From: Chloroherpeton thalassium ATCC 35110 | Lineage (GTDB): Bacteria; Bacteroidota; Chlorobiia; Chlorobiales; Chloroherpetonaceae | Assembly: GCF_000020525.1 (NCBI RefSeq) | Contig: NC_011026.1 | Location: 3,229,457 to 3,293,456, forward strand | Length of the DNA stretch: 64,000 nucleotides | Direction of reading: 5' to 3' | Shown: positions 46,081-54,482 of the stretch, in pieces | How the letters are laid out: each line of letters begins with the position of its first letter | Position numbering within the stretch: the stretch's first letter is position 1 | The notes under the pieces: generated by a model | Told to the model about the DNA's origin: nothing | Database searches by the model: none | The model's input: only the letters and a program-made list of their open reading frames with translations | Translations under genes and position numbers: made by a program

Positions 46081-47109
46081 ATGAAATACCATCAGGGTTT
46101 ACTTGGATTAGTGCTGCTGGCTCTCACAGCAACCGGATGTGGAAGTGATGCCCCTCAAGCGAAAAATTTGGAAGAAATTTATGCAGAAAAGGGCATTCCT
46201 GTAAAAGTGAAGCCGGTTTCACAAACGCCGTTCTCGGTTTATGAGCACTATTTTGCGACACTTTCGGGCATTGAAGAATCTTCGGAGTTCGCACCAATTT
46301 CGGACAAAATCGAGCAGGTGTATGCCAAAGTCGGCGATTATGTGCGCAAAGGCCAAGTGATTATCACATTTCCGAGCGACAATCCCAGCACGCAATATTA
46401 TCAGTTGAAAGAATCGTTTGAAAATGCCGAGAAAACCTACAATCGGCTTATAAGCGTCTATGAAAAAGGCGGTGTCTCGCGCCAAGATTTTGATAACGCG
46501 AAAACACAGTTTGAAGTCGCAAAAGCCAATTGGGAATCCATCAAGCAATCGATTGAAGTGGAAGCGCCGATTTCCGGCATTGTGACGAAGATAAATGTCC
46601 AACCGTCGGACAATGTGGAAAAAGAAGACGAGCTTTTCACCATTTCAAAAATGAACCAGCTCAAAGCCACTATTTTAGTTCCCGAAAAGCACATTGTGCT
46701 TTATGAAGTTGGGCAAAAAGCCATTGCACGCTGGAACGGGAAAGAGTTGCAAGGCAAAGTGACACGCGTCAATCGCACCATCACCCCACAAAAGCAAGCC
46801 TTTGAAGTCAAGCTGGCGTTTGATAATCCCGGTGTGATTTTCCAAACGGGCATTACCGCAGATGTCGATGTGGAAGTTTACGAGAAAGCCGCCGCGCTGG
46901 CAATTAATCGCAGCAACCTGATCGAGCGGCAAAATCAGCATTGGGTTTTCATCGCGCAAGGCGATTCGGCCTTACTTAAACCGGTAGCGTTAGGAAAATC
47001 CAACGGCGTGAAAGTTGAAATCACTGAAGGCCTAACGCCAGGCGAGAAGCTCATCACCGAAGGACAGCTTTTGCTCTCGCAAGGCAAAAAGATCAACATT
47101 CAGAATTAA
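46081..47109 (+). CDS. RND adaptor (membrane fusion protein), second system
   Basis: 342 aa. Lipoprotein signal with TATGC at the end. The barrel-sandwich halves are IEQVYAKVGDYVRKGQVIITFPSD and VEAPISGIVTKINVQPSDNV, separated by a short coiled-coil hairpin (about 100-150). A beta-barrel domain follows. It forms the periplasmic link of the pump at 47311, from which it is separated by 201 bp that contain a hairpin (47122-47167). Expression is probably set by the TetR protein encoded 50 bp upstream. Confidence 0.9.
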   Translation: MKYHQGLLGLVLLALTATGCGSDAPQAKNLEEIYAEKGIPVKVKPVSQTPFSVYEHYFATLSGIEESSEFAPISDKIEQVYAKVGDYVRKGQVIITFPSDNPSTQYYQLKESFENAEKTYNRLISVYEKGGVSRQDFDNAKTQFEVAKANWESIKQSIEVEAPISGIVTKINVQPSDNVEKEDELFTISKMNQLKATILVPEKHIVLYEVGQKAIARWNGKELQGKVTRVNRTITPQKQAFEVKLAFDNPGVIFQTGITADVDVEVYEKAAALAINRSNLIERQNQHWVFIAQGDSALLKPVALGKSNGVKVEITEGLTPGEKLITEGQLLLSQGKKINIQN

Positions 47110-47121
47110 AAAACACGTTTT

Positions 47122-47167
47122 GACTCCGCAACCGGCTACAAAAGTCATAAGTGACCGGAGCGGAGTC
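47122..47167 (+). repeat. inverted repeat between adaptor and pump genes
   Basis: GACTCCGC (47122-47129) and GCGGAGTC (47160-47167) form a perfect 8-bp pair with a 30-base loop. No T-run follows. It may act as a processing or attenuation hairpin within the operon. Confidence 0.4.
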
Positions 47168-47310
47168 GGAAAACCCCAGAAAAAGAGCGCGGATCGGCTT
47201 CGTGCAACGCGCCGCTTCTGGTTCGGATTTCCATTTATCTTTTTCTGCCTCGGCAAACCTCACTCGCTTAGAGTGAATAGAAACTCTTTTAATACTTAAT
47301 AGAATCGCTC

Positions 47311-50300
47311 ATGACAATTGCTGATTTATCCATCAAACGACCCATTATGATGAGTATGTTTCTCATCGTATTTGCGCTTTTCGGGTCGATGGCGTATTTC
47401 GGAATGCCGCTTGATTTGTTTCCGGTGGTCAATATCCCTTACATCACGGTGAAAACCACCTATGCAGGCGCTGGCCCAAAAGAAATAGAAACCCAGATCA
47501 CCAAAAAAATTGAAGATGCGGTTTCCTCCGTTAGCGAAATTGATCAGATGATTTCCTACTCGATGGAAGGCGTGTCTTTGGTTATGATTAAGTTTGAGCT
47601 GGCCAAAGATCCCGACATCGCCAACCAAGAGGTCAAGGACAAAGTCGACGCGATTGTCAATAACCTGCCCGACGACGCTGACATCCCGATCGTCCAGAAA
47701 TACAATGTGAATGAAAAACCGATTTTGGAAGTCGTACTTTCCGGCCCCTTAACTCAAACGGAGCTTTATGAATTGGCCGATAAGCGATTGAAAGATCGTT
47801 TTGCGCAAATTCCGGGCGTGGCGCAGGTAAATCTTTCTGGCGGCCAGGAACGCGAGGTTCAAGTTATTTTGGACGATCGAACGGTTTTTCAAAACACGAT
47901 CGACCTAAATACGTTGAGCCAAATTTTGAGCGCCCAAAACATCGATATTCCGGCGGGAAATTTCAAGCGAGGCAATCAAGAATACACGGTTCGACTTAGC
48001 GGCGAATTCGAAGACCCGAAGGAAATCGCCGATCTCGAAGTGCCAACGAGCTTCGGCATGAAGCGAATTAAAGATATTGCCGAAGTGAAGGACACAGGCG
48101 AAGAGGTTCGCCAACGCGTGAGCTATTTCAACAACATTGAAAAAGCCGGCAGCCCCGATGCGGTTCTTTTAAGTTTGGTGAAGAACTCCGAAGGAAACTC
48201 GGTTGAAATTGCCAAAGATGTGAAAAAAGTCTTGCCGGAAATGCAGGCTTCGCTGCCGGCAGGCACGCAGCTGGAAATCGTTACAGACAAATCCGTTTTC
48301 GTGGAAAGCTCGGTTGAAGACACGCTCGTAAATATCCTTTTGGGTATCGTTCTAACCAGCATTGTGTTGCTTTTCTTCCTGCACGATTTGCGCTCGACAA
48401 CCATCGTGGCCATTTCCATGCCGATGTCCATTTTATCGGCCTTCATGATCATGCAAGCCTCTGGCTTTTCACTGAACATGATGAGCTTAATGGGCCTTTC
48501 AACTGCGGTGGGCGTGCTGGTTACAAATTCCGTGGTGGTGCTGGAAAATATTTTCCGCCACAAGGAAATGGGCAACGGACGAGTTGAAGCCGCCTCAAAG
48601 GGAACAAACGAAGTGGTGGTGGCGGTGGTCGCTTCCGCGCTGACGAACATTGCGGTGTTTTTGCCGATTGCGCAAATGACGAGCATTGTTGGACAGTTTT
48701 TCCGCGAATTTGCTTTAACCGTTACCTACGCAACCATTTTTTCGCTCATCATTTCATTTACGCTCACGCCAATGCTCGCATCATTGCTCTTGCCGGAAGA
48801 AGACAAGAAAAAGCATCCGATAGGCGAAGCGCTGGAAAAAATGTTCCATTTTTGGGAAACCCTTTATAAGCGCTCGCTTGAAGCCATTTTGCAGTCCAAA
48901 TGGCGCGCGGTGGGCGTGATTGCGACGGCCATTATTTTATTTATCCTAAGTTTGCCACTGGCTGGAAAAATTGGATTCGAGTTTGTGCCACTCACCGACG
49001 AAGGCGACATCGATATTGAACTGGAACTACCCGAAGGCACAAACCTTGAGAAAACCGCCGAACTGCTTTCTTCCGTTGAAGCTCGGCTAAGAGAAATTCC
49101 CGAAGTTAAACACCTTTTGATGAATTTAGGGCGCATTAACGATTATAATGTCGGCACCAACTTGGTGCTCATCAAACTCAAGTTGGTGAGCGTTCATGAA
49201 AGAAGCGAAAGCTCCGAAGCTTTTACCAGCAAGATCATCCAAATGCTCTCCGATTTTCCTGACATTCGCCTACGCGTTCGCGCCGTGTCTTCGATCGGCG
49301 GGTCGGAGCAAGCGCCGATTCTCTTTTATTTGATGGGACAAGACAACGATCTCGTCAATAAATACAAAGACGAGATTTTAGCAAAAATTTCGGATGTGCC
49401 CGGCCTTGTCAATCTCAACAGCAGTTCGCGCAGCGGAAAACCGGAAATCAATTTGACTCCTGATCGAAAAAAGCTCTCCGACGCCGGCCTGACGATCTAC
49501 GATTTGGCCATGAATGTTCGCGGCGCGGTAAACGGCCTGGTTTCCACGCAGTATAAAGAGCAAGGCGAAGAATACGACATTCGCTTGATGCTGGACGATG
49601 CCGCCGTTGATAGCCCGGAAAAAATCGCCAATATCACGCTGAGCACCAGCATGGGCAGTTTGCGGCTTTCCCAGCTTTGCGATATTGAGTTCAAAGAAGG
49701 ATATAGCAAAATCATGCACAAAGATAAGTTCAAGGCCGTAGAGTTTTCCGCGTCATCGGCGCCGGGCGTGCCAATGGGAAATGTTGTTTCTGAAATTAAC
49801 GCGAAAATTGCAGAGATCGACCTTCCCTCGGGCTACAAAATAACTTGGGGCGGCGATGCGGAAATGATGCAAGATACCGCTGTGGATATGCTGCGCACTT
49901 TCATTATCGCGATTATTTTAACCTACATGCTTTTAGCGGCCATTTTGGAAAGCTTCACTCAGCCGCTGATTATTTTGGGAACCGTTCCGCTTGCCATGAT
50001 CGGCGTGTTTGGTAGCATGTACATCACGGGAAAAAGCATGAATATTATTTCCATGCTCTCGATTGTGATGCTGCTCGGTATTGTGGTCAATAACGCAATT
50101 TTGATGCTGAGCTACACAAACGAACTGCGCGAAAAAGGCATGAGCATTTACGACGCGCTCATTGAAGCTTGTCCAACAAAGCTCAAGCCGATTTTGATGT
50201 CGACGATCGCGATTATTCTCGGCATGTTGCCGATGGCAATGGGATTCGGCGACGCAGGCCGGGAAATTCGTCAACCGATGGGCATTGTGGCAATTGGCGG

Positions 50301-50385
50301 ATTGGTTGTTTCAACGTTTTTAACTTTGTTTGTGATTCCTGCGATTTACGACTTAACTTCGCGTGAAAAAAAAGCGCAGTCATAG
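47311..50385 (+). CDS. RND efflux pump, HAE type, lacking the TM4 Asp pair
   Basis: 1024 aa, twelve predicted spans and two periplasmic domains, beginning MTIADLSIKRPIMMSMFLIVFALFG. The family motifs are present (IPYITVKTTYAGAGPKEIE, SVEDTLVNILLGIVLTSIVLLFFL). At TM4 most relatives have VDDA or VDNS; here the codons give LVTNSVVVLENIF, with Thr405 and Asn406 where AcrB has D407 and D408. That removes the usual proton-relay acids, so coupling may differ or the pump may be weak. It is the middle gene of tetR-MFP-RND-TolC. Substrate unknown. Confidence 0.88.
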   Translation: MTIADLSIKRPIMMSMFLIVFALFGSMAYFGMPLDLFPVVNIPYITVKTTYAGAGPKEIETQITKKIEDAVSSVSEIDQMISYSMEGVSLVMIKFELAKDPDIANQEVKDKVDAIVNNLPDDADIPIVQKYNVNEKPILEVVLSGPLTQTELYELADKRLKDRFAQIPGVAQVNLSGGQEREVQVILDDRTVFQNTIDLNTLSQILSAQNIDIPAGNFKRGNQEYTVRLSGEFEDPKEIADLEVPTSFGMKRIKDIAEVKDTGEEVRQRVSYFNNIEKAGSPDAVLLSLVKNSEGNSVEIAKDVKKVLPEMQASLPAGTQLEIVTDKSVFVESSVEDTLVNILLGIVLTSIVLLFFLHDLRSTTIVAISMPMSILSAFMIMQASGFSLNMMSLMGLSTAVGVLVTNSVVVLENIFRHKEMGNGRVEAASKGTNEVVVAVVASALTNIAVFLPIAQMTSIVGQFFREFALTVTYATIFSLIISFTLTPMLASLLLPEEDKKKHPIGEALEKMFHFWETLYKRSLEAILQSKWRAVGVIATAIILFILSLPLAGKIGFEFVPLTDEGDIDIELELPEGTNLEKTAELLSSVEARLREIPEVKHLLMNLGRINDYNVGTNLVLIKLKLVSVHERSESSEAFTSKIIQMLSDFPDIRLRVRAVSSIGGSEQAPILFYLMGQDNDLVNKYKDEILAKISDVPGLVNLNSSSRSGKPEINLTPDRKKLSDAGLTIYDLAMNVRGAVNGLVSTQYKEQGEEYDIRLMLDDAAVDSPEKIANITLSTSMGSLRLSQLCDIEFKEGYSKIMHKDKFKAVEFSASSAPGVPMGNVVSEINAKIAEIDLPSGYKITWGGDAEMMQDTAVDMLRTFIIAIILTYMLLAAILESFTQPLIILGTVPLAMIGVFGSMYITGKSMNIISMLSIVMLLGIVVNNAILMLSYTNELREKGMSIYDALIEACPTKLKPILMSTIAIILGMLPMAMGFGDAGREIRQPMGIVAIGGLVVSTFLTLFVIPAIYDLTSREKKAQS

Positions 50386-50415
50386 ATTTGAAAACTTAAC
50401 CCGATAACTCAGGCA

Positions 50416-51726
50416 ATGAAATACACTCTTTTGTTAATCATCATTTTCTTCGGCTTTCAGTCGGGCGGCGTGGCCAAAGAACTCAAGCTCAACGATTACT
50501 TAGCCAAGGTGAAAGAATCCAATAAAGACATCAAACTTGCCAAGCAAGATTTAGCGGTTGCTGAAGCCAACAATCAGGAAGCGTGGTCACTTGCGTTGCC
50601 AAAGATTTCTGCCGAAGCTACCTATAATCACAATTTTAAAGATATTTATATGTATGCCGATTTTTCGTCATTTGGGCTGAGCGGCATCCAAAAATTCAGA
50701 ACCAACCGCAACAACACCTTTGGGTTAACTGCCGGCATCACCCAAACGCTTTTTAGCCTTGAAGTCAACAGCGCGCTTAAAGCGGCTTCTGAGTACGAAA
50801 AAATGACCGACTTTATTTACAACGCGAGCGAGCAACAAGTGATCACGGCGGCAAAGAAAGTGTTTTATCAGACCTTGCTTTTAAAGAAAGTTTGGGAAGT
50901 CAGCAAAGCAGCAGAGGAAAACGCGGAGAAAAACTATTTGAATGTGAAGGTAAAATTTGAGAACGGCGTTGCTTCCGAGTTTGAAATGCTTCAAGCGGAG
51001 GTTCGCTGGAAAAATTTAATTCCGCAAACTGCTGAATCCAAGCGAAATATGGACATCGCTTTGATCAATTTGAAAAATTTGGCGGGCATTCCAATTGAGG
51101 AACAGCTCGATCCGGCTGGACAACTGGATGTGTATCCAACCTTGCCACAAAAATTGACGCTTGAGGAAATCCTAAAATCTCGCCCCGACTACAACGCGCT
51201 TTTGTGGGAAGAAAAGCTTCGCACCACCAACATTAGCGCTGAGCGTGCAAATTTTTACCCAAAGCTTTCTGCCAGCCTTGGTTATAGCTATTCGGCGCAG
51301 TCCGATGACTTCAAACTTGAGGAAGAAAACCACGCCATCGCCGGCGGCCTCACGCTCAGCATTCCGCTTTATACAGGCGGCTATACTGACGCACAAGTAG
51401 AGAAAGCCATTATCGATCGGAACAAAACCCAAATCGAAATTGAGAAAAACACGGATCAAATTTTCCAAGAAATTTCTCAAATCTGGCTGCGCTTAGAGGA
51501 AGCCAATAAACGAATTGAATCCTCTCGCTCCACTTTGCAGACGGCCAAAAAAGCGTTTGAAATTGCAGAAGTCTCGAACCAACAAGGCTTAGCCACGCAG
51601 CTGGAACTGAAAGATTCTCGCGTTGCCTACGACCAAGCGAATCTGACCTACTTCGCCGCCGTTTATGATTATCTGGCGGCTTACTTTGATTGGGAACAAG
51701 CCATTGGAAAAGTGTCTTTTGATTAG
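50416..51726 (+). CDS. TolC-family outer-membrane efflux channel, second system
   Basis: 436 aa. Signal peptide at 1-20 (LLLIIIFFGFQSGGVAK). Two efflux-protein repeats with long coiled-coil helices: LNDYLAKVKESNKDIKLAKQDLAVAEANNQEAWSLALPKIS and the second half through LEEANKRIESSRSTLQTAKKAFEIAEVSNQQGLATQLELKDSRVAYDQAN. It lies 30 bp after the pump gene and closes the operon. A strong terminator follows at 51760. Confidence 0.9.
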   Translation: MKYTLLLIIIFFGFQSGGVAKELKLNDYLAKVKESNKDIKLAKQDLAVAEANNQEAWSLALPKISAEATYNHNFKDIYMYADFSSFGLSGIQKFRTNRNNTFGLTAGITQTLFSLEVNSALKAASEYEKMTDFIYNASEQQVITAAKKVFYQTLLLKKVWEVSKAAEENAEKNYLNVKVKFENGVASEFEMLQAEVRWKNLIPQTAESKRNMDIALINLKNLAGIPIEEQLDPAGQLDVYPTLPQKLTLEEILKSRPDYNALLWEEKLRTTNISAERANFYPKLSASLGYSYSAQSDDFKLEEENHAIAGGLTLSIPLYTGGYTDAQVEKAIIDRNKTQIEIEKNTDQIFQEISQIWLRLEEANKRIESSRSTLQTAKKAFEIAEVSNQQGLATQLELKDSRVAYDQANLTYFAAVYDYLAAYFDWEQAIGKVSFD

Positions 51727-51759
51727 GCGGCCTACCCTTGTCAGCCTGAATACATTAAG

Positions 51760-51790
51760 CAAAGCCGGTGCAGTCAAATCGCCGGCTTTG
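51760..51790 (+). terminator. terminator of the second efflux operon
   Basis: A 9-bp stem CAAAGCCGG / CCGGCTTTG followed by eight Ts, 33 bp past the channel gene stop. Confidence 0.9.
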
Positions 51791-51876
51791 TTTTTTTTAC
51801 CCTCCGCCATTTTGAATACAATTCCATGAGCACTGCCATTTTGAAAATGGCGGGCTTGCGGCCTGAGCAAAAGCAC

Positions 51877-51912
51877 CGAGCCCTTCCGCCATCAATAAGA
51901 CGAAAGGGCTCG
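51877..51912 (-). terminator. terminator of the TonB receptor gene
   Basis: A perfect 9-bp stem CGAGCCCTT (51877-51885) / AAGGGCTCG (51904-51912), about 65 bp past the leftward receptor's stop. Confidence 0.65.
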
Positions 51913-51976
51913 TTATGATTTTCAATTTATGATTTAAGCTATCGCCATTTCGGCCAGAGCGCAAAGGCAAATTGAT

Positions 51977-54274
51977 TTAGAAATGCAGTTTTGTAGCAAC
52001 AAAGAAGGTTCTTGGACGAGCAGGTCCATAAATATAACCGGCATCTCTATCTGCGCCTTTATCAAAATCGTCTTGATAGCTATTGAAGATATTTTGAACA
52101 CCGAGGCTCACATCAAACCCCTCGTGGCTGAAATTCTCATGAAAAGCAAAGTGATAGGTTAATTTCGCATTCAATTCAAAGAACGGATCGCTTTCCTCCA
52201 AGCGGTCTTCTGCAATATAACCCGCGTAGTGAGCCAGCTTCATTGTTCCTGTGTAAATACCGGAAAGGCCAAGCGTCACGGTTGGAAGCACATCCCATGA
52301 AGATTGGAAATATCCATAAACCGAAGGCGTGTGCAAGAATTCATCGGTTGCCAGTTCCGGCTTCTCCTCAGACCACTCCACAGGATTATCGTATTTGCTG
52401 GACTGCACGGTCAAACCGGCTTGGAATTGCCAATAAGGTTTTAGGTAGCGGCCTTCGAGCGTGCCACCAAACACCGTTGCGCCGTCTGCGTTGTGACGCT
52501 CAAGAATCTGCACGCCATTGGATGTGCCCATATCTTCAAGCGAAAACGCATCATAAAGTTTTGTATAAAACCCTTCGAGTGTGAATCCCCATTCGTAGCC
52601 AATGCCGCGAACGGTATAATCAAATGAGCTGCTCCAGCTCAGAGAACGCTCTTCCTTCAAGTCATCCGCATTTTGAATAATTTGCTGGTTTCCACCCACG
52701 CCTTCGATGTGCAAGTCTTCATCAAAGGTCTGCGGCGCACGGAATCCCGTCGCAACGGTTGATCGGAACTGAAGCTCTGGCGAGATATTCACCATGAGGC
52801 TTAAACGAGGATTGAAAATCAGATTATCAATTTCGCTGTGCTTATCGACTCGCGCACCGAGCAATAAGGAAAGCATTTGGCTTACTTTCCAGTCATCTTG
52901 GACAAAAAAGCCATATTGACGAATGTATTGGTCAATGTATCGTTCATAAGCTGGCTGGCTGTCTTCGAGCTCGTTGTACTGCGTTTCTGCGCCAAAAATG
53001 AACTCGGATTTTTCGCCCCAAAGGCCATCAAAAGTTTTGCTATAATGCGCGCCGCCAACAAATACGAGATCTTCAGATTGACCATACGCATTGGGATCTT
53101 CGCCGCTGCCGTAGTAGCTATCGCGATCGGTATGACGCAGCGACGCATAAACTGCCACTTTGCTTAAATAATCGCTGGAAAGATATTGCTCATAATTGAC
53201 GCTACCATTCAGACCGGTGTGCTGTGTGGCCTCTGTTACATCAGCTTGATGCGGTTCAAGGTCGAAATCGTTGCCGCCACGACGATCTTCATAACTGACA
53301 TGAAACTCCGCTTCCAATCGGCTCAAATCGCTCGGCAAGTAAAAGCCTCTCAATCCAACGGCAATATCTTCCAATTCAGCTAACTCAGAATAGCCATCGC
53401 CATTGGCATCGTAATGATTTCGGTCGCGATAATTTCCAAAAAGAAACATGCCCAACGTCCTATTATCAGAAACCAAGCTACTGGCCATGTTTACTTGATT
53501 ATCTGGAATTTCCCCATCTATGTAAGCTGTATTTGTGGACATCTCAAATGAATTTTCATGAGGCGTTTTTGTGATAATGTTAATCGTGCCGGCAATTGCG
53601 TTTCCGCCGTAGAGCGCAGATCCGCCGCCACGAGCCACTTCAACACGATCGATCATAATGGATGGAAAATGCTCCAACCCATACACACCGGCCAACGCAC
53701 TAATTATCGGACGGCTATTAACCAAAATTTGCGAATACGGCCCTTCTAATCCGTTCATCCGAACCTGATTAAACCCGCAGTTTTGGCAGTTGTTTTCTAC
53801 ACGAACAGCTGGTTGATAATTCAGCCCTTCCGCTAAGTTTAATGATTGGGTGACTTCCATCATTTTTGAATCCACCACATTCACAATAACCGGCACATCT
53901 CTTTTGAACTTTTCTGAACGCGTTCCCGTTACAACGAGCTTTTCCGACATGACCGACACGCCCGAGAGCTTCACGACCACTTCGGCCACGCTATTTTCAA
54001 ACACATCAATTTTTTGCTTCTGCACATTGTATCCAACAAACTGCACTTGAAGCACATAACTTGCTTCAGGAACATTGTTTATTTCAAACGCGCCATCCTC
54101 GTCAGTGGTGGCGCCAAGCTCTGTTCCAATTAAAACCACACTGGCTAATTCAATCGGGTTGTTCGACTTAGCGTCAACCACACGACCTTTCACTTTACCC
54201 ATTTTTTCATCTTGCATTCCAAATGCCACATGTGTTGATAACACTAAAAAACATAATAGCAGTAACCGCTTCAT
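51977..54274 (-). CDS. TonB-dependent outer-membrane receptor
   Basis: 765 aa. Signal peptide LLLLCFLVLSTHVAFG, then a carboxypeptidase-regulatory-like beta-sandwich (about 27-110), the plug with NCQNCGFNQVRMNGLEG and ARGGGSALYGGNAIAGTINIIT, and a beta-barrel ending in a C-terminal Phe (ATKLHF). It imports a metal chelate, cobalamin or similar ligand using TonB energy; which one is unknown. The Cys pair in CQNCG is a recognisable variant in this family. It is convergent with the efflux operon. Upstream are a TTAGAC palindrome and the CATACATACAT motif shared with that operon. Confidence 0.9.
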   Translation of the reverse strand: MKRLLLLCFLVLSTHVAFGMQDEKMGKVKGRVVDAKSNNPIELASVVLIGTELGATTDEDGAFEINNVPEASYVLQVQFVGYNVQKQKIDVFENSVAEVVVKLSGVSVMSEKLVVTGTRSEKFKRDVPVIVNVVDSKMMEVTQSLNLAEGLNYQPAVRVENNCQNCGFNQVRMNGLEGPYSQILVNSRPIISALAGVYGLEHFPSIMIDRVEVARGGGSALYGGNAIAGTINIITKTPHENSFEMSTNTAYIDGEIPDNQVNMASSLVSDNRTLGMFLFGNYRDRNHYDANGDGYSELAELEDIAVGLRGFYLPSDLSRLEAEFHVSYEDRRGGNDFDLEPHQADVTEATQHTGLNGSVNYEQYLSSDYLSKVAVYASLRHTDRDSYYGSGEDPNAYGQSEDLVFVGGAHYSKTFDGLWGEKSEFIFGAETQYNELEDSQPAYERYIDQYIRQYGFFVQDDWKVSQMLSLLLGARVDKHSEIDNLIFNPRLSLMVNISPELQFRSTVATGFRAPQTFDEDLHIEGVGGNQQIIQNADDLKEERSLSWSSSFDYTVRGIGYEWGFTLEGFYTKLYDAFSLEDMGTSNGVQILERHNADGATVFGGTLEGRYLKPYWQFQAGLTVQSSKYDNPVEWSEEKPELATDEFLHTPSVYGYFQSSWDVLPTVTLGLSGIYTGTMKLAHYAGYIAEDRLEESDPFFELNAKLTYHFAFHENFSHEGFDVSLGVQNIFNSYQDDFDKGADRDAGYIYGPARPRTFFVATKLHF

Positions 54275-54308
54275 AGATTATATATTTTCTTTTGATTTGA
54301 ATTATAAA

Positions 54309-54323
54309 TTAGACTTTGTCTAA
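54309..54323 (-). promoter_or_regulatory. TTAGAC palindrome upstream of the TonB receptor
   Basis: A perfect inverted repeat TTAGAC-TTT-GTCTAA, 35-49 bp before the receptor start. It looks like a site for a metalloregulator of the DtxR or MntR kind, which would fit a nutrient receptor. Inference only. Confidence 0.4.
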
Positions 54324-54331
54324 ATTATCAT

Positions 54332-54342
54332 CATACATACAT
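54332..54342 (-). promoter_or_regulatory. CATACATACAT motif, second copy
   Basis: The same 11-mer as at 46049-46059, about 58 bp before the TonB receptor start. It may be a site for the TetR protein encoded at 45425. Confidence 0.4.
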
Positions 54343-54482
54343 TTTTGCAAACGGGATGGCAACTTTTTTGCAATACTTGAAACATTTCACGAAAAGCGGT
54401 GGCACGCAGCAACAGAGGCTGAATAGCTGGAGTGAATTCTATCCGTAGAAATAGGGGGACTTTTAAATCAACAGCAGGGAAA

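Noticed and set aside
54275..54482. Cobalamin riboswitch before the TonB receptor
   Set aside because: No B12-box-like sequence or extended helical arrangement on the minus strand; only a short TTAGAC palindrome and the CATACATACAT motif are present.
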